A DNA stretch of 64,000 bases. It comes from Paenochrobactrum glaciei. GTDB taxonomy: Bacteria > Pseudomonadota > Alphaproteobacteria > Rhizobiales > Rhizobiaceae. Where the stretch lies: assembly GCF_039522165.1 (NCBI RefSeq), contig NZ_BAAADE010000002.1:124001-188000 (forward strand), given 5' to 3'. A model generated the notes under the pieces. It worked only from the letters and a program-made list of their open reading frames with translations. It did no database searches and was not told the DNA's origin. The position numbers and the translations under genes were made by a program. Each line of letters begins with the position of its first letter. The first letter of the stretch is position 1. Below, piece by piece: positions 1 through 8,697 of this stretch.

Positions 1-216
1 GTCGATCATGATCAGCAGTTCCATCAGGTGATCATTTGTCGGGTAGGACGTGGACTGCATGACGAAAACGTCTTCACCACGAACATTTTCCTGAATCTCA
101 ACAAAGATTTCCTGATCCGCAAAGCGTTTTACAGTGGCTTTGCCCATCGGAATATTGAGATAATTAGCAACAGATTCGGCAAGAACCTGATTGGAGTTGC
201 CCGCGAAAAGTTTCAT
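1..216 (-). CDS. prs: Ribose-phosphate pyrophosphokinase, N-terminal 72 residues (partial)
   Basis: The gene runs off the left edge; only the first 72 codons are seen. PRPP synthetase makes phosphoribosyl pyrophosphate from ribose 5-phosphate and ATP for nucleotide, histidine and tryptophan synthesis. The start MKLFAGNSNQVLAESVA, the segment GKATVKRFADQEIFVEIQEN and the segment GEDVFVMQSTSYPTNDHLME are the classic N-terminal signature of bacterial Prs, including the flexible-region residues that contact ATP. The ATG at 214-216 is the only sensible start. The rest of the enzyme, including the PRPP-binding loop, is outside the window. Confidence 0.95.
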   Translation of the reverse strand, partial: MKLFAGNSNQVLAESVANYLNIPMGKATVKRFADQEIFVEIQENVRGEDVFVMQSTSYPTNDHLMELLIMID

Positions 217-554
217 ATTTTGCCTCTGACGCTGCTCTCAAGCGATGACGCACGATCGTGAAACCTGAACCATTCCGGTTACGCTCATGCGCGGATTCCA
301 AACACCCCGCAGATATAGCAATGCTGCAAACGTCCCAAATTCATAAGTTTCAGGGTCTGCGGCGGTTTGATGCGATATCTCGGATTAGCGGCCTTTTACA
401 AAGACTCGTAGAAATTGCAAAGGGTCGATTGGTCACACTCTGTTAATATTGTGATATAAAGTCAGTTTCCCACAGGCTCTGTGGGTTATTTTGCTAAAAA
501 ACAGGCAATTTCGTCTTTTTTGTCACAAAAACAGATTTTGCTACAATATTTTTA
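217..554. other. Intergenic region upstream of prs
   Basis: No convincing gene in 338 bases; the short plus-strand frames here lack ribosome sites and family resemblance. It should hold the prs promoter on the minus strand. A small hairpin (CCCACAG at 469-475 pairing with CTGTGGG at 479-485) is followed by TTATTTT, which resembles a weak plus-strand terminator. Confidence 0.5.
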
Positions 555-1181
555 TCATGATCTGGAGCTGTTTTTCCAGTTTTGATATTGCTGAATCGTC
601 TGATCGGCGATGGCTTCCATCGCATTTGGTGTCACAGCACCCCAGGAATCAGCGGTTGTACCTTGCACTTTTTGCTCGCCCTGAATGCGGTGCAGGCGGT
701 TACCCGCCGGATCGAGCACATCCCAGACATAAAGCACTGTCGTTTGCCCGTTATCGGCAAGGGCTGAAAAATAGCCTTTCATGACATGGGAAGAGGGACT
801 GTTTTCATTGCCAGTCAGCGTGATGCCGCGCGCCTGCGCCGTTTGGTTGAGGCGCTGGGTCAGTGGTGTGACCACATTAAGCGGCGCGCCGATGATCGGA
901 GCAATATAAAGGCTTTGTGCCGTTGCAGCCGGACGTGCGGCCGTAACAGCTGCATTTTGCGTGGCGGTTGCGGTGGCTGTGCCGCCTGTGTTGTTTGCAT
1001 TGCCGGCAGTTGTCACGGATGTGCTTCCCGCCGGAGCGGGCAATGTGCTGGCGCTGACAGGCGTTGTCGGCGCACTGGTCACCACATTATTATTGCCAAT
1101 ATCCAGTGCAGACTGCGTGTTGTTACAGCCAGTCAAAACAGCACCGAAAAGGAGAACACTCCAAAACTGATATTTATTCAT
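555..1181 (-). CDS. Putative outer-membrane lipoprotein, Ala/Thr-rich
   Basis: I do not recognise a named family. Starting at the ATG at 1179-1181 the product is 208 aa and begins MNKYQFWSVLLFGAVLTGCNN, a signal peptide with a lipobox (LTGC), so it should be lipidated at the Cys near residue 19. An Ala/Thr/Asn-rich low-complexity stretch follows, then a folded C-terminal half containing TVLYVWDVLDPAGNRLHRI and a closing segment with an amphipathic helix. The open frame extends 17 codons further upstream, but that start would bury the signal peptide, and an AGGAG lies about 13 bases before the chosen ATG. It sits between prs and the M24 gene on the same strand. Function unknown. Confidence 0.8.
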   Translation of the reverse strand: MNKYQFWSVLLFGAVLTGCNNTQSALDIGNNNVVTSAPTTPVSASTLPAPAGSTSVTTAGNANNTGGTATATATQNAAVTAARPAATAQSLYIAPIIGAPLNVVTPLTQRLNQTAQARGITLTGNENSPSSHVMKGYFSALADNGQTTVLYVWDVLDPAGNRLHRIQGEQKVQGTTADSWGAVTPNAMEAIADQTIQQYQNWKNSSRS

Positions 1182-1265
1182 GTCCGGCTTTATGCTCCTG
1201 AAATGCGACTGCTTCCATTTGAGCTGCCGCATGAAACACGCGTTAATAAATAATCATATCTTTGT

Positions 1266-2417
1266 TCATTTAACAATCAGCTCGGTGGAGTGGCGGGTGA
1301 GCGACACTGCCTCTGCATTGGTCGTCAAATAGGTCTGCCCCAAAGTCATTGCGGTTTCGGTGTCGGAATCCATGATGATGATATTGGCACAAAGGGTCAT
1401 ATCCGGCTGGATGCGTTCGGGATTGCCTGCATTAAACATTTGCGGTTCCATCCATGTCGGAGCAAAACGCGCCCCCACCGAATAGCCGCAAACATTCATG
1501 CGATGGCGCGTCAGATCATGCGCTTCCATCACTTTTGCGTAAGACTCAAACACATCACCGAAACTGGATGTGGCATTGAGCGATTTTTCAACAACAGCCA
1601 AGGCTTCGCTGGCGGCTTCATAAAGCTCCAAATGGCGCTTGGATGGTTTGCCGGTCAGCACGGTGCGCATCATCGGCGCATGGTAATGGCGGTACACCCC
1701 GGACCATTCCAAAGTCAGCTGATCGTTTTTGTTTAATTTGCGCCGACCCGCTTTATAACGGCACAGCAGCGCATCTTTGCCGGAGCCGATAATATAGTCA
1801 TTGGCCGGAAAATCGCCGTTAGCGGCAATATTGGCACTGATCATGGCGGCGAGAATGTCAGCTTCGCTGGCTCCGGCCTGAATAAGTTCCAGCGCTTTAT
1901 CCAGCACCTCATCGCTCAATTCGGCAGCTTTTTTGATAAAGCCGATTTCCGCCGGACTTTTTAGCAAACGCAGCTGATCAACAAAGGATGAGGCATCAAT
2001 GATTTTAGCAAAGCTTTGCAACTGGTCGTCAAGCTTGCGTGCATTGGAACCGGTAAGCCCGTGGGTTTGATATTCAATGCCGATGCGGCTGCCGAGCAAA
2101 TCCAATTCGCTTAACAAATTGCGCAGATCCACCGCCGGATTGGCATTGTCACGGTCTGTCCACTGGATGATATTATCGATATTGGATGTATGGCGTGCCT
2201 GACGCAAATCAGCGGCGCGGGTTAAAAGCACCATCGAACCGTCGGATTTTACAATCAGACATTGGAAAAAGCCAAAGCCGAAACTGTCATAGCCGGTCAG
2301 CCAATACATGCTTTCCTGCGCAAAGAGCAGAATGGCATCAAGCTTTTCTTCGTCCATTTTCAGTTTCAGACGATCGCGTCGTGCGGCGTATTCTTCCGGT
2401 TCGAAATGAAGTGCCAT
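1266..2417 (-). CDS. M24-family (creatinase/Xaa-Pro peptidase fold) hydrolase
   Basis: The 383-aa product has the two-domain M24 layout: an N-terminal creatinase-like domain (about 1-150) and a C-terminal pita-bread domain (about 155-380). Family members cleave Xaa-Pro peptides, creatine or ectoine. The five metal ligands of true aminopeptidases P seem substituted: the Asp-Asp region reads LTLEWSGVYRHYHAPMMRT, the His region reads CGYSVGARFAPTW, and the two Glu positions fall in LCANIII and LGQTYL. That pattern is closer to non-metal members such as creatinase or the ectoine hydrolase DoeA. It is four bases from pgeF, so the two are probably cotranscribed. Substrate not known. Confidence 0.85.
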   Translation of the reverse strand: MALHFEPEEYAARRDRLKLKMDEEKLDAILLFAQESMYWLTGYDSFGFGFFQCLIVKSDGSMVLLTRAADLRQARHTSNIDNIIQWTDRDNANPAVDLRNLLSELDLLGSRIGIEYQTHGLTGSNARKLDDQLQSFAKIIDASSFVDQLRLLKSPAEIGFIKKAAELSDEVLDKALELIQAGASEADILAAMISANIAANGDFPANDYIIGSGKDALLCRYKAGRRKLNKNDQLTLEWSGVYRHYHAPMMRTVLTGKPSKRHLELYEAASEALAVVEKSLNATSSFGDVFESYAKVMEAHDLTRHRMNVCGYSVGARFAPTWMEPQMFNAGNPERIQPDMTLCANIIIMDSDTETAMTLGQTYLTTNAEAVSLTRHSTELIVK

Positions 2418-2420
2418 CTC

Positions 2421-3224
2421 TTACTCCCTTATCGCAATAGCTGCGATCTGGCGGCCGTAATCCGGCTCTGCTCGATGTGTTGTGCGGCGGTAGGAAAAGA
2501 ACCTTGTCTCATCCGCATAAGTGCATTGTTCCAGTGCTGTTGCCTGTACACCGGCTTTTTCCAAGCGGTCGGTGATAAAGCGCCAGAGATTGAACATATA
2601 ATGCTCTGGTTTCACAGAAGGCGCGAAATATTGGGCAAAGTCATTGTTTTCGCGCAAAAACTGCTGATAAAATTCTGCGCCGACTTCATAATTTTCAGGG
2701 CCGATGGTGGGGCCGAGAACAGCGACGATATTTTCGCGGGTGGCACCCAGTTCAATCATGGCCGTGATGGTGTTTTCTAAAACGCCACCTAATGCGCCGC
2801 GCCAACCGGCATGTGCTGCACCAATAATGCCCGCCTGATGATCGGCAAAAAGCACAGGGCCGCAATCAGCTGTGAGCGCGCCAAGCGCAATGCCGGGAAC
2901 ATTGGTGACCATTGCATCCGCTTGCGGTTTTGGTGAGCTGAGGGGCTCAGTGACCTTCACCACATTGGGTGAATGTACCTGATGCACAGTGGTGAGATTT
3001 TCAGGCTTTACGCCTAAAAACTCTGCCACCAAACGGCGGTTTTCCGACACATGATCCTGATTGTCATTGGAGCCGGTGCCGACATTAAGCCCTGCATAAA
3101 TGCCTTCGGATATGCCGCCGACACGATTAAAAAAACCATGCACGATTGTGCTGCCGGATGAGGCATCTGGTTTTTCAAGTTGCGTTGAACGCAGTGGTTG
3201 CGGCTTTGTAACGTCGGTTGGCAT
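2421..3224 (-). CDS. pgeF: Peptidoglycan editing factor PgeF (YfiH/laccase domain)
   Basis: A 267-aa single-domain protein of the YfiH/DUF152 family, once called polyphenol oxidase or laccase. Family knowledge assigns it to cytoplasmic peptidoglycan quality control, removing aberrant stem peptides that carry L-Ser in place of L-Ala. The conserved metal and catalytic motifs are present: TTVHQVHS around residues 79-85, TADCGPVLFAD around 118-128 and AAHAGWRG around 136-143, giving the His84 / Cys121 / His138 set. Length is normal. The gene sits between the M24 gene and a MidA-like methyltransferase gene on the same strand, an order familiar from Brucella and relatives. Confidence 0.92.
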   Translation of the reverse strand: MPTDVTKPQPLRSTQLEKPDASSGSTIVHGFFNRVGGISEGIYAGLNVGTGSNDNQDHVSENRRLVAEFLGVKPENLTTVHQVHSPNVVKVTEPLSSPKPQADAMVTNVPGIALGALTADCGPVLFADHQAGIIGAAHAGWRGALGGVLENTITAMIELGATRENIVAVLGPTIGPENYEVGAEFYQQFLRENNDFAQYFAPSVKPEHYMFNLWRFITDRLEKAGVQATALEQCTYADETRFFSYRRTTHRAEPDYGRQIAAIAIRE

Positions 3225-3307
3225 TTTAAAAAGCTTTCGTCAAAAAAACGCGATTGTTGTGGAGCATTGCACGCTTGTCAATGCAAAGAATGGCTAATGA
3301 CAGCGCA

Positions 3308-4414
3308 TTAACTGACAGCTGAAGATGGCATGTCATAAGGCAAAGGAGCAATGCAAGCAGAGCTGACACTCAGGACTTTAAAGAGATTTCCCATTTGATC
3401 GGGAGCGGCCAGTCGTTCGACATCAGCTTGCAATTGTTGTTGTTCAGCTAATGATTTGCCGCGGCCTAATTGTCCGGCGCGGTCAAGCAAACCCATATTT
3501 AATAAAAACTCGCCTTGCGTTTGTGTGGCACTGTTTAGTCCGACTTGTGATGCTATATTTTTAAGTGCGAAAAAATCCACATGGCTGGTGATGTCTGCCG
3601 CACCGGGATTGGCAAAAACATCATCAAAATTGTGTTTGAGCATCGCTTGCAGCGTATCGCCATAGCCTTGGGTGAGGTGGCCGTAATCAATCAGCAAGGC
3701 GCTGCCTTCAAATTGCGCAATATGTTCGCTGATTTGTTGCATCAGACCGTCACGCGCCGGTGCGACTTCAAAGATTGCACCTTCTGGCGCTGACTGGTGA
3801 TCTGATGGCAGAACAGTCGCATCAACTGAGTGATTGCTGGCGGTAAAAATAAAAGCGCCATTTTCATCTAATGCGATGACACGCTCGTGAAATCGTCCTT
3901 GTTTTTTCACATATTGGCGCATCGGCAAAGCATCGAAAAGCTCGTTGGCAACCATAATAAGCGGTTGTTTTTCTAGCTTTTGGAAATCGTCTGTCCATGT
4001 AACCGGCAGCTTAAAAGGTGCTAAAGTCTGGCGCTGAATGTCGGTTAAGCGCGGGCTGGTTTCCACCATGCTAATATGGGCGGCGGCAATGAATGCAGGG
4101 CTTAATTGTTGTGCCGTGCGCAGCAAGTCTTTCATCAATGTGCCGCGACCGGGTCCCATTTCACAAAGGGTAAAAGCGGCTGGTTTGCCCATGGCCAGCC
4201 ATTGCGACACACACCAGACGCCAATCAGCTCGCCAAACATCTGGCTGACTTCAGGTGCTGTGATAAAATCACCTTTCGCGCCGAAAGGCTCCTGCACCAT
4301 GTAATAACCAGCTTCACGGTCACCAAGGCAGGCCAGCATATATTCGCTGACCGTGATCGGGCCTTGGGCTTCAATGCGGCGCTTGAGGCGCTGTGCGAGA
4401 CTGGATGAGGACAT
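3308..4414 (-). CDS. MidA/NDUFAF7-family SAM-dependent methyltransferase
   Basis: The 368-aa product belongs to the DUF185 family (MidA; NDUFAF7 in mitochondria, which dimethylates an arginine of a complex I subunit). Diagnostic stretches are the start SLAQRLKRRIEAQGPITVSEYM, GDFITAPEVSQMFGELIGVW, the SAM-binding loop ALCEMGPGRGTLMKD-like segment (here FTLCEMGPGRGTLMKDL), ANELFDALPMRQ and LLIDYGH. The bacterial substrate is not established; complex I assembly is the analogy. It ends 16 bases after the lgt stop on the same strand, consistent with an lgt-midA-pgeF operon. Confidence 0.9.
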   Translation of the reverse strand: MSSSSLAQRLKRRIEAQGPITVSEYMLACLGDREAGYYMVQEPFGAKGDFITAPEVSQMFGELIGVWCVSQWLAMGKPAAFTLCEMGPGRGTLMKDLLRTAQQLSPAFIAAAHISMVETSPRLTDIQRQTLAPFKLPVTWTDDFQKLEKQPLIMVANELFDALPMRQYVKKQGRFHERVIALDENGAFIFTASNHSVDATVLPSDHQSAPEGAIFEVAPARDGLMQQISEHIAQFEGSALLIDYGHLTQGYGDTLQAMLKHNFDDVFANPGAADITSHVDFFALKNIASQVGLNSATQTQGEFLLNMGLLDRAGQLGRGKSLAEQQQLQADVERLAAPDQMGNLFKVLSVSSACIAPLPYDMPSSAVS

Positions 4415-4430
4415 GGTGCTTGTCTTAAAT

Positions 4431-5282
4431 TTAAGGTCGGGCAGCTTCGGGGGCTGCTATTTGCGCACGGATCATCGCCCAAAGGCCGAGCAAGACCATC
4501 GGTACTGACAAAATCATGCCCATGGTGAGCCAGTCGCCAGCCAGATAGCCAAGCTGGGCATCCGGTTCACGGAAGAACTCGACGATGATGCGCGAGACGC
4601 CATAGCCAGTGACAAATGCGCCAGCGATAAAGCCCGGTTTTTTGAGCTTTTTGAAACCCCAGACGAGAATGGCGAGGATGATGAAAAGCACAAAGCCTTC
4701 AAGTGCTGCTTCATAAAGCTGGCTTGGATGGCGCGGCAGCTCTCCGCCATTAGGGAAGTAAAATGCCCAAGGCACATCGCTGACACGTCCCCAGAGCTCG
4801 GAATTAATAAAATTTGCGATACGCACAACGCCAAGGCCAATCGGCACACCGGCAGCAATCACATCAAACATACTCCAGACAGCAATTTTGCGTGAGCGTG
4901 CGAAAAGGATCATTGCAATGGTGGTGCCGAGAATACCGCCATGGAAGGACATACCGCCGTCCCAGACTGCGGGAATGGCAATCGGATTGGAAATATAGAA
5001 GCTGAAATTATAAAACAGCACATAGCCGAGGCGCCCACCGATGACGACACCGAGCGCTGCCCAGACGACAAAATCATCAAGCATGATCGGCTGCATCGGT
5101 GCCTGGTTATGCGCCCAGAGACGATGGTTTTGCAAAAGCTTTTTGCCGTACCACCATGCAAATAAAATGCCGATAATATAGCCTAAGCCATACCAGTGGA
5201 TGGCAAGCGGGCCGACCGAGAAAATCACCGGATCAATATCGGGAAAAGCAAGGGCCGAGAAGGGCAGGAGTGGGGTCGACAT
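4431..5282 (-). CDS. lgt: Prolipoprotein diacylglyceryl transferase
   Basis: Integral inner-membrane enzyme of 283 aa that moves a diacylglyceryl group from phosphatidylglycerol to the lipobox Cys of prolipoproteins, the first step of lipoprotein maturation. Visible Lgt features: the start region with DPVIFSVGPLAIHWYGLGYIIG, the catalytic region GGMSFHGGILG, RIANFINSELWGRVSDVPW (the phosphatidylglycerol-binding signature), HPSQLYEAALEG and REPDAQLGYL, with about seven hydrophobic segments. Normal length. It heads the minus-strand run toward pgeF and is divergent from the UbiK-like gene. Confidence 0.96.
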   Translation of the reverse strand: MSTPLLPFSALAFPDIDPVIFSVGPLAIHWYGLGYIIGILFAWWYGKKLLQNHRLWAHNQAPMQPIMLDDFVVWAALGVVIGGRLGYVLFYNFSFYISNPIAIPAVWDGGMSFHGGILGTTIAMILFARSRKIAVWSMFDVIAAGVPIGLGVVRIANFINSELWGRVSDVPWAFYFPNGGELPRHPSQLYEAALEGFVLFIILAILVWGFKKLKKPGFIAGAFVTGYGVSRIIVEFFREPDAQLGYLAGDWLTMGMILSVPMVLLGLWAMIRAQIAAPEAARP

Positions 5283-5516
5283 TTATATTCTCCGGAAATC
5301 GTGCAAGCCTTGCTATCAATAAATTCGGACTAAATAACGGATATTTAAGTCACGCGTTCCGCTATATAAACGATCTTGAATGGGTTTTTCCAGTAGCAGA
5401 TTTTAATTCTCGTGCTTGCATAGGACGCTTGCGGGTCTTAAATCTGAAAATAAGTCAGCAATTACTGAAATCAAACGGGCGCGATGCCCTTTGTGCAAAT
5501 GACAAGGATGATAGTC

Positions 5517-5783
5517 ATGACCAGCGGATCGAACAGAATTCTGGATGAACTGGCCAAACTCGTGACCGATGCGGCTGGTGCTGCACAGGGTGTACGCGGC
5601 GAAGTTGAAACCGCATTGCGCTCGCAGGGCGAACGCGTCCTCAATGCGCTGGATGTGGTACAGCGTGAAGAGTTTGAGATTGTGCGTGATCTGGCGATCA
5701 AGGCACGGGCTGAAAATGCAGCTCTGTTGCAGAAAATCGAAGCACTCGAAGCACGGTTAACCAAGCTAGAGTCTGATTCTTAA
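5517..5783 (+). CDS. ubiK: UbiK-type accessory factor (BMFP/YqiC domain)
   Basis: A small 88-aa protein of the BMFP (membrane fusogenic) family; characterised relatives (Brucella BMFP, E. coli UbiK/YqiC) form coiled-coil trimers and help the soluble ubiquinone-biosynthesis complex. The sequence ILDELAKLVTDAAGAAQG, then VRGEVETALRSQ, then a C-terminal coiled coil (residues ~50-85, heptads of Leu/Ile, EALEARLTKLESDS) is typical. I chose the ATG at 5517 because AAGGATG precedes it at good spacing; the frame is open 11 codons further upstream. Divergent from lgt. Confidence 0.85.
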   Translation: MTSGSNRILDELAKLVTDAAGAAQGVRGEVETALRSQGERVLNALDVVQREEFEIVRDLAIKARAENAALLQKIEALEARLTKLESDS

Positions 5784-6297
5784 GCAGAATTTCTGCTGAT
5801 CGCCGCTTTTTAGACCTGTATAGAAAGTTTTTAACAAGAAATTTATCAACAGGGCAAAAGAGCGAAAATCCCTTGTGATTGAATCCTTTAACGACGGGCG
5901 CGACAGCGCCCGTTTTCATGTTTCCACATCCTTTCGCGCCTGTTTTTATAAAAGGGACTAGCGCTCAGAGTCTGCATCAATAGACTGAAAACACTACATG
6001 ATTCGAAATCAGGGTCATGGAGTTCAAGTGGTGGGGGCTACTTGTGGGGCTATATGTAGGTCTGGGCGTTTTTCAGACTGCTTTCCGAGTCAGTAAGCCA
6101 ATATCCTTGGCCAGTATCGTTGCGTATGTGCGTGTGCCCTTGAACGGTAGATCACCTGACTGGTGGTTTATGGTTCAGCCTATCAATCCGGTTTCTTTGT
6201 TTGCGCGAGTGTTTTGCGCTGCAAACAGAGCGAACCAGGTGAGCGTCATGTTCGCCGGACTACAAATGCGCTTATGCGTGCAGGACAGGAAACAGAT
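5784..6297. other. Intergenic region with one terminator
   Basis: 514 bases without a convincing gene. It holds the terminator at 5894-5917 and presumably the promoter of the YbjN-like gene. A 94-codon plus-strand frame (6017-6301) overlaps the start of the next gene and has no recognisable features. Confidence 0.45.
5894..5917 (+). terminator. Rho-independent terminator after ubiK
   Basis: ACGGGCGC pairs with GCGCCCGT across a four-base loop and is followed by a T-rich stretch (TTTTCATGTTT). Confidence 0.65.
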
Positions 6298-6798
6298 ATG
6301 AGCCTTGTGGAGCTTGAATTCGCACGTGAATTACATCCCGTTGATGTGATCGAGCATGTCGCGAATTCAAATGAATGGTCTTTTGAGCGCACCGGAGACG
6401 ATGAAATTGCTATTTCTGTCGCGGGAAGCTGGACGGACTATCATATTTCTTTTTCATGGATGGAAGATTATGAGGCGCTGCATCTGGCCTGCGCCTTTGA
6501 TATTAAAGTGGCAGAACCGCGTGTGAACGAGGTGCTGCGCCTGTTATCATTGATCAATGAACAGCTTTTAATGGGGCATTTTGATCTGTGGCGACAGGAG
6601 GGGGCGATTATGTATCGTCAGTCATTGTTGCTGGCCGGTGGTGCAGAGCCAACCAGCCGTCAGGTTGAGGTGCTGCTTTCCAGCGCGATTGAAGCATGCG
6701 AAACCTATTTTCAGGCCTTCCAGTTTGTTGTCTGGTCTGGCGTTACAGCGCGTGAAGCGATGGAGAGTGTATTGTTTGAAACTGTTGGTCAGGCTTGA
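6298..6798 (+). CDS. YbjN-domain protein
   Basis: A 166-aa acidic cytoplasmic protein. The layout (ELEFARELHPVDVIEHVANSNEWSFERTGDDEIAISVAGSW, then a beta-rich core with YHISFSWMEDYEALHLACAF, then a helical half EVLRLLSLINEQLLMGHFDL) fits the YbjN fold, which is related to type III secretion chaperones. In the family it is linked to stress and motility in E. coli, but its molecular role is open. The ATG at 6298 is preceded by AGGAAA at good distance; upstream ATGs at 6163 or 6274 are possible but add sequence without the family pattern. It lies 57 bases before the tRNA-binding-domain gene, probably in the same transcript. Confidence 0.8.
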   Translation: MSLVELEFARELHPVDVIEHVANSNEWSFERTGDDEIAISVAGSWTDYHISFSWMEDYEALHLACAFDIKVAEPRVNEVLRLLSLINEQLLMGHFDLWRQEGAIMYRQSLLLAGGAEPTSRQVEVLLSSAIEACETYFQAFQFVVWSGVTAREAMESVLFETVGQA

Positions 6799-6855
6799 TT
6801 TTTTCAAGTCTGAGCGCAACAGTTCAACTGATAAAAGAACAGGATTGATGCAGAT

Positions 6856-7215
6856 ATGAGTGAAACAAGCGTGATTGCCGATACGATTAGTTGGGCTGAC
6901 TTTGAAAAGGTCGATATTCGTGCCGGTACCATTATTGAAGCACAGCCTTTTCCGGAAGCGCGCAAACCTGCCATCAAACTGAAAATTGATTTTGGTGCCG
7001 ATATTGGTGTGAAGAAAACCTCGGCACAGATTACCAAACATTACCAGCCGGAAGATCTGCTGGGTAAGCAGGTAATGGCAGTGGTGAACTTTCCGCCGCG
7101 CCAAATTGGTCCGTTTATGTCTGAAGTGCTGACACTTGGCATGCCGGATGAAGCGGGTGATGTGGTGCTGGTGACAACAGATAAAACCATTCCGAACGGC
7201 GGCAGATTGTATTAA
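6856..7215 (+). CDS. csaA: CsaA-like tRNA-binding-domain protein
   Basis: A 119-aa stand-alone EMAP/tRNA-binding (OB-fold) domain: FEKVDIRAGTIIEAQPFPEARKPAIKLKIDFG at residues ~15-46, then TSAQITKHY, GKQVMAVVNFPPRQIGPFMSEVLTLG and a C-terminal VVLVTTDKTIPNGGRLY. These are hallmark motifs of CsaA, described in Bacillus as an export-linked chaperone and elsewhere as a tRNA-binding dimer. Length is normal. It closes the plus-strand run and ends 30 bases before a shared terminator facing the histidine kinase gene. Confidence 0.92.
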   Translation: MSETSVIADTISWADFEKVDIRAGTIIEAQPFPEARKPAIKLKIDFGADIGVKKTSAQITKHYQPEDLLGKQVMAVVNFPPRQIGPFMSEVLTLGMPDEAGDVVLVTTDKTIPNGGRLY

Positions 7216-7244
7216 TTTGGCCGAACCGATCATCTGAAAAAAAG

Positions 7245-7277
7245 CCGATTTAAGCCTGTGCTTAAGTCGGTTTTTTT
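7245..7277. terminator. Bidirectional terminator between csaA and the histidine kinase gene
   Basis: CCGATTTAAG pairs with CTTAAGTCGG (one G-T pair) with A-run on the left and T-run on the right, so it can serve both convergent genes. Confidence 0.8.
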
Positions 7278-7287
7278 ATGGCGCTTA

Positions 7288-8628
7288 TTATGCCGGAATT
7301 TGAATGACTGCACGCAAGCCGCCAAGCGGACTGTCATGCAACGTAATGTCGCCGCCGTGGCTGCGCGCAATGTCGCGTGCAATGGCAAGGCCAAGGCCAG
7401 TTCCGCCCGCATCCTGATTGCGCGCTGCATCAAGACGCACAAATGGCTTAAACACATCTTCGCGGCTTTCTTCCGGAATACCGGAGCCGTTATCATCCAC
7501 GGTGATTTCCAGAAAACCATCCTGATGGCGTGCATGCAGATCAACCTTATCGGCATAGCGCAGCGCATTGGAAACAAGATTGGAGACTAATCTGGAGAAA
7601 TCATTCGGGCGGACATTCACATCGGGTGAGCCGTCAATGGATGCGGTTAAATCCTTACCGCGCAAGGTGCTGTCATGTTTCAGCCGGTCGAACAGGATTT
7701 GCAGATCAAGCACAGAGGTTTCTTCTGAGCCTTCTCCACGCGCAAAGGCCAGATAGCCTTCCAGCATGGTCTGCATATCGGTGATGTCCTGATTGAGCGG
7801 TTCTGTATCAAGAGAATTTCCAGCCAGTGCCAGCTGCAATTTAAAGCGGGTCAGGATCGTGCGCAGATCATGGCTGACCCCGCTCAGCATTGCGGTGCGC
7901 TGCTCAATCTGGCGCTCAATACGCTCACGCATCTGGATAAAGGCAATACCGGCTTTGCGCACTTCCTCGGCGCCTTGCGGCTTGAAGCCTTCCGGCATTG
8001 CACGCCCCTTACCAAAACTTTCGGCAGCATCCGCCAATTGCTGGATCGGCTTGATCTGATTACGCAGGAAGAAAATCGCAATTGTCAGCAACACAAGTGC
8101 GGTGCCGACCATCCATGTCAGGAAAATGCCGGTATTGGAGGCATAGGCCTGTGAACGTCTGGCAAAAACACGCAGCACATTGTTTTCAAGTTTAACGCGG
8201 ATTTCAACGAGATCGGAATCGCCGACCGTATCAATCCAGAACGGGCGATTGATCTGGCGGGTGATTTCCTCGCTCAAGAAATAATCAAGAATAGAAAAGA
8301 ACGGCTTGGGGCTGGGAGCTGGCAGCGGATCAGGTGGCAGAATGGAAATATTGAGTGCTAAGCGTTGCTGCGCAATGCGAATGACATTTTCATAATCGGC
8401 TTCTTGCGGATAGGTTTCCAAGAGATCAATGATAGCGGAAATATCGCGCACCACAGCCGTTGAAAGGCGCTCAGTCACCATTTGCCAGTGGCGTTCCATA
8501 AAGACGAAAGCCACCACTGACTGCAAAAGCACCATCGGCGCGATGATAATAATCAGCGAGCGCGCATAGAGACCTTTCGGAATCCATGTGCTGAACCAGT
8601 ATTTCAGAGCCGTCCAAGGGTGTGTCAT
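7288..8628 (-). CDS. Membrane sensor histidine kinase (EnvZ-like)
   Basis: 446 aa. Two membrane segments (about residues 23-43 and 166-188) frame a periplasmic sensor region of about 120 residues. A HAMP linker (~190-240) follows, then the H-box SGVSHDLRTILTR with phospho-acceptor His near 253, the N-box LVSNLVSNALRYA, G1 DNGSGIPEE and G2 GTGLGLAIARDIARSHGG. All catalytic boxes are intact. It is the third gene of a MarR / response regulator / kinase operon and should phosphorylate the OmpR-type regulator just upstream. A MarR-regulator pair next to a kinase recalls the PetP/PetR locus of phototrophic and rhizobial alphaproteobacteria. The signal sensed is unknown. Confidence 0.93.
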   Translation of the reverse strand: MTHPWTALKYWFSTWIPKGLYARSLIIIIAPMVLLQSVVAFVFMERHWQMVTERLSTAVVRDISAIIDLLETYPQEADYENVIRIAQQRLALNISILPPDPLPAPSPKPFFSILDYFLSEEITRQINRPFWIDTVGDSDLVEIRVKLENNVLRVFARRSQAYASNTGIFLTWMVGTALVLLTIAIFFLRNQIKPIQQLADAAESFGKGRAMPEGFKPQGAEEVRKAGIAFIQMRERIERQIEQRTAMLSGVSHDLRTILTRFKLQLALAGNSLDTEPLNQDITDMQTMLEGYLAFARGEGSEETSVLDLQILFDRLKHDSTLRGKDLTASIDGSPDVNVRPNDFSRLVSNLVSNALRYADKVDLHARHQDGFLEITVDDNGSGIPEESREDVFKPFVRLDAARNQDAGGTGLGLAIARDIARSHGGDITLHDSPLGGLRAVIQIPA

Positions 8629-8697
8629 GGTCTGAGATCCTCAGTCGCCAAATTTTGTCCCTTTTCGTTCTGATCTTTTAAATTGTGAAACCGGTTT

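Noticed and set aside
6017..6301. 94-codon plus-strand frame starting MEFKWWGLLVGLYVG
   Set aside because: It overlaps the YbjN-like start, has no good ribosome site and no family resemblance after the first hydrophobic stretch.
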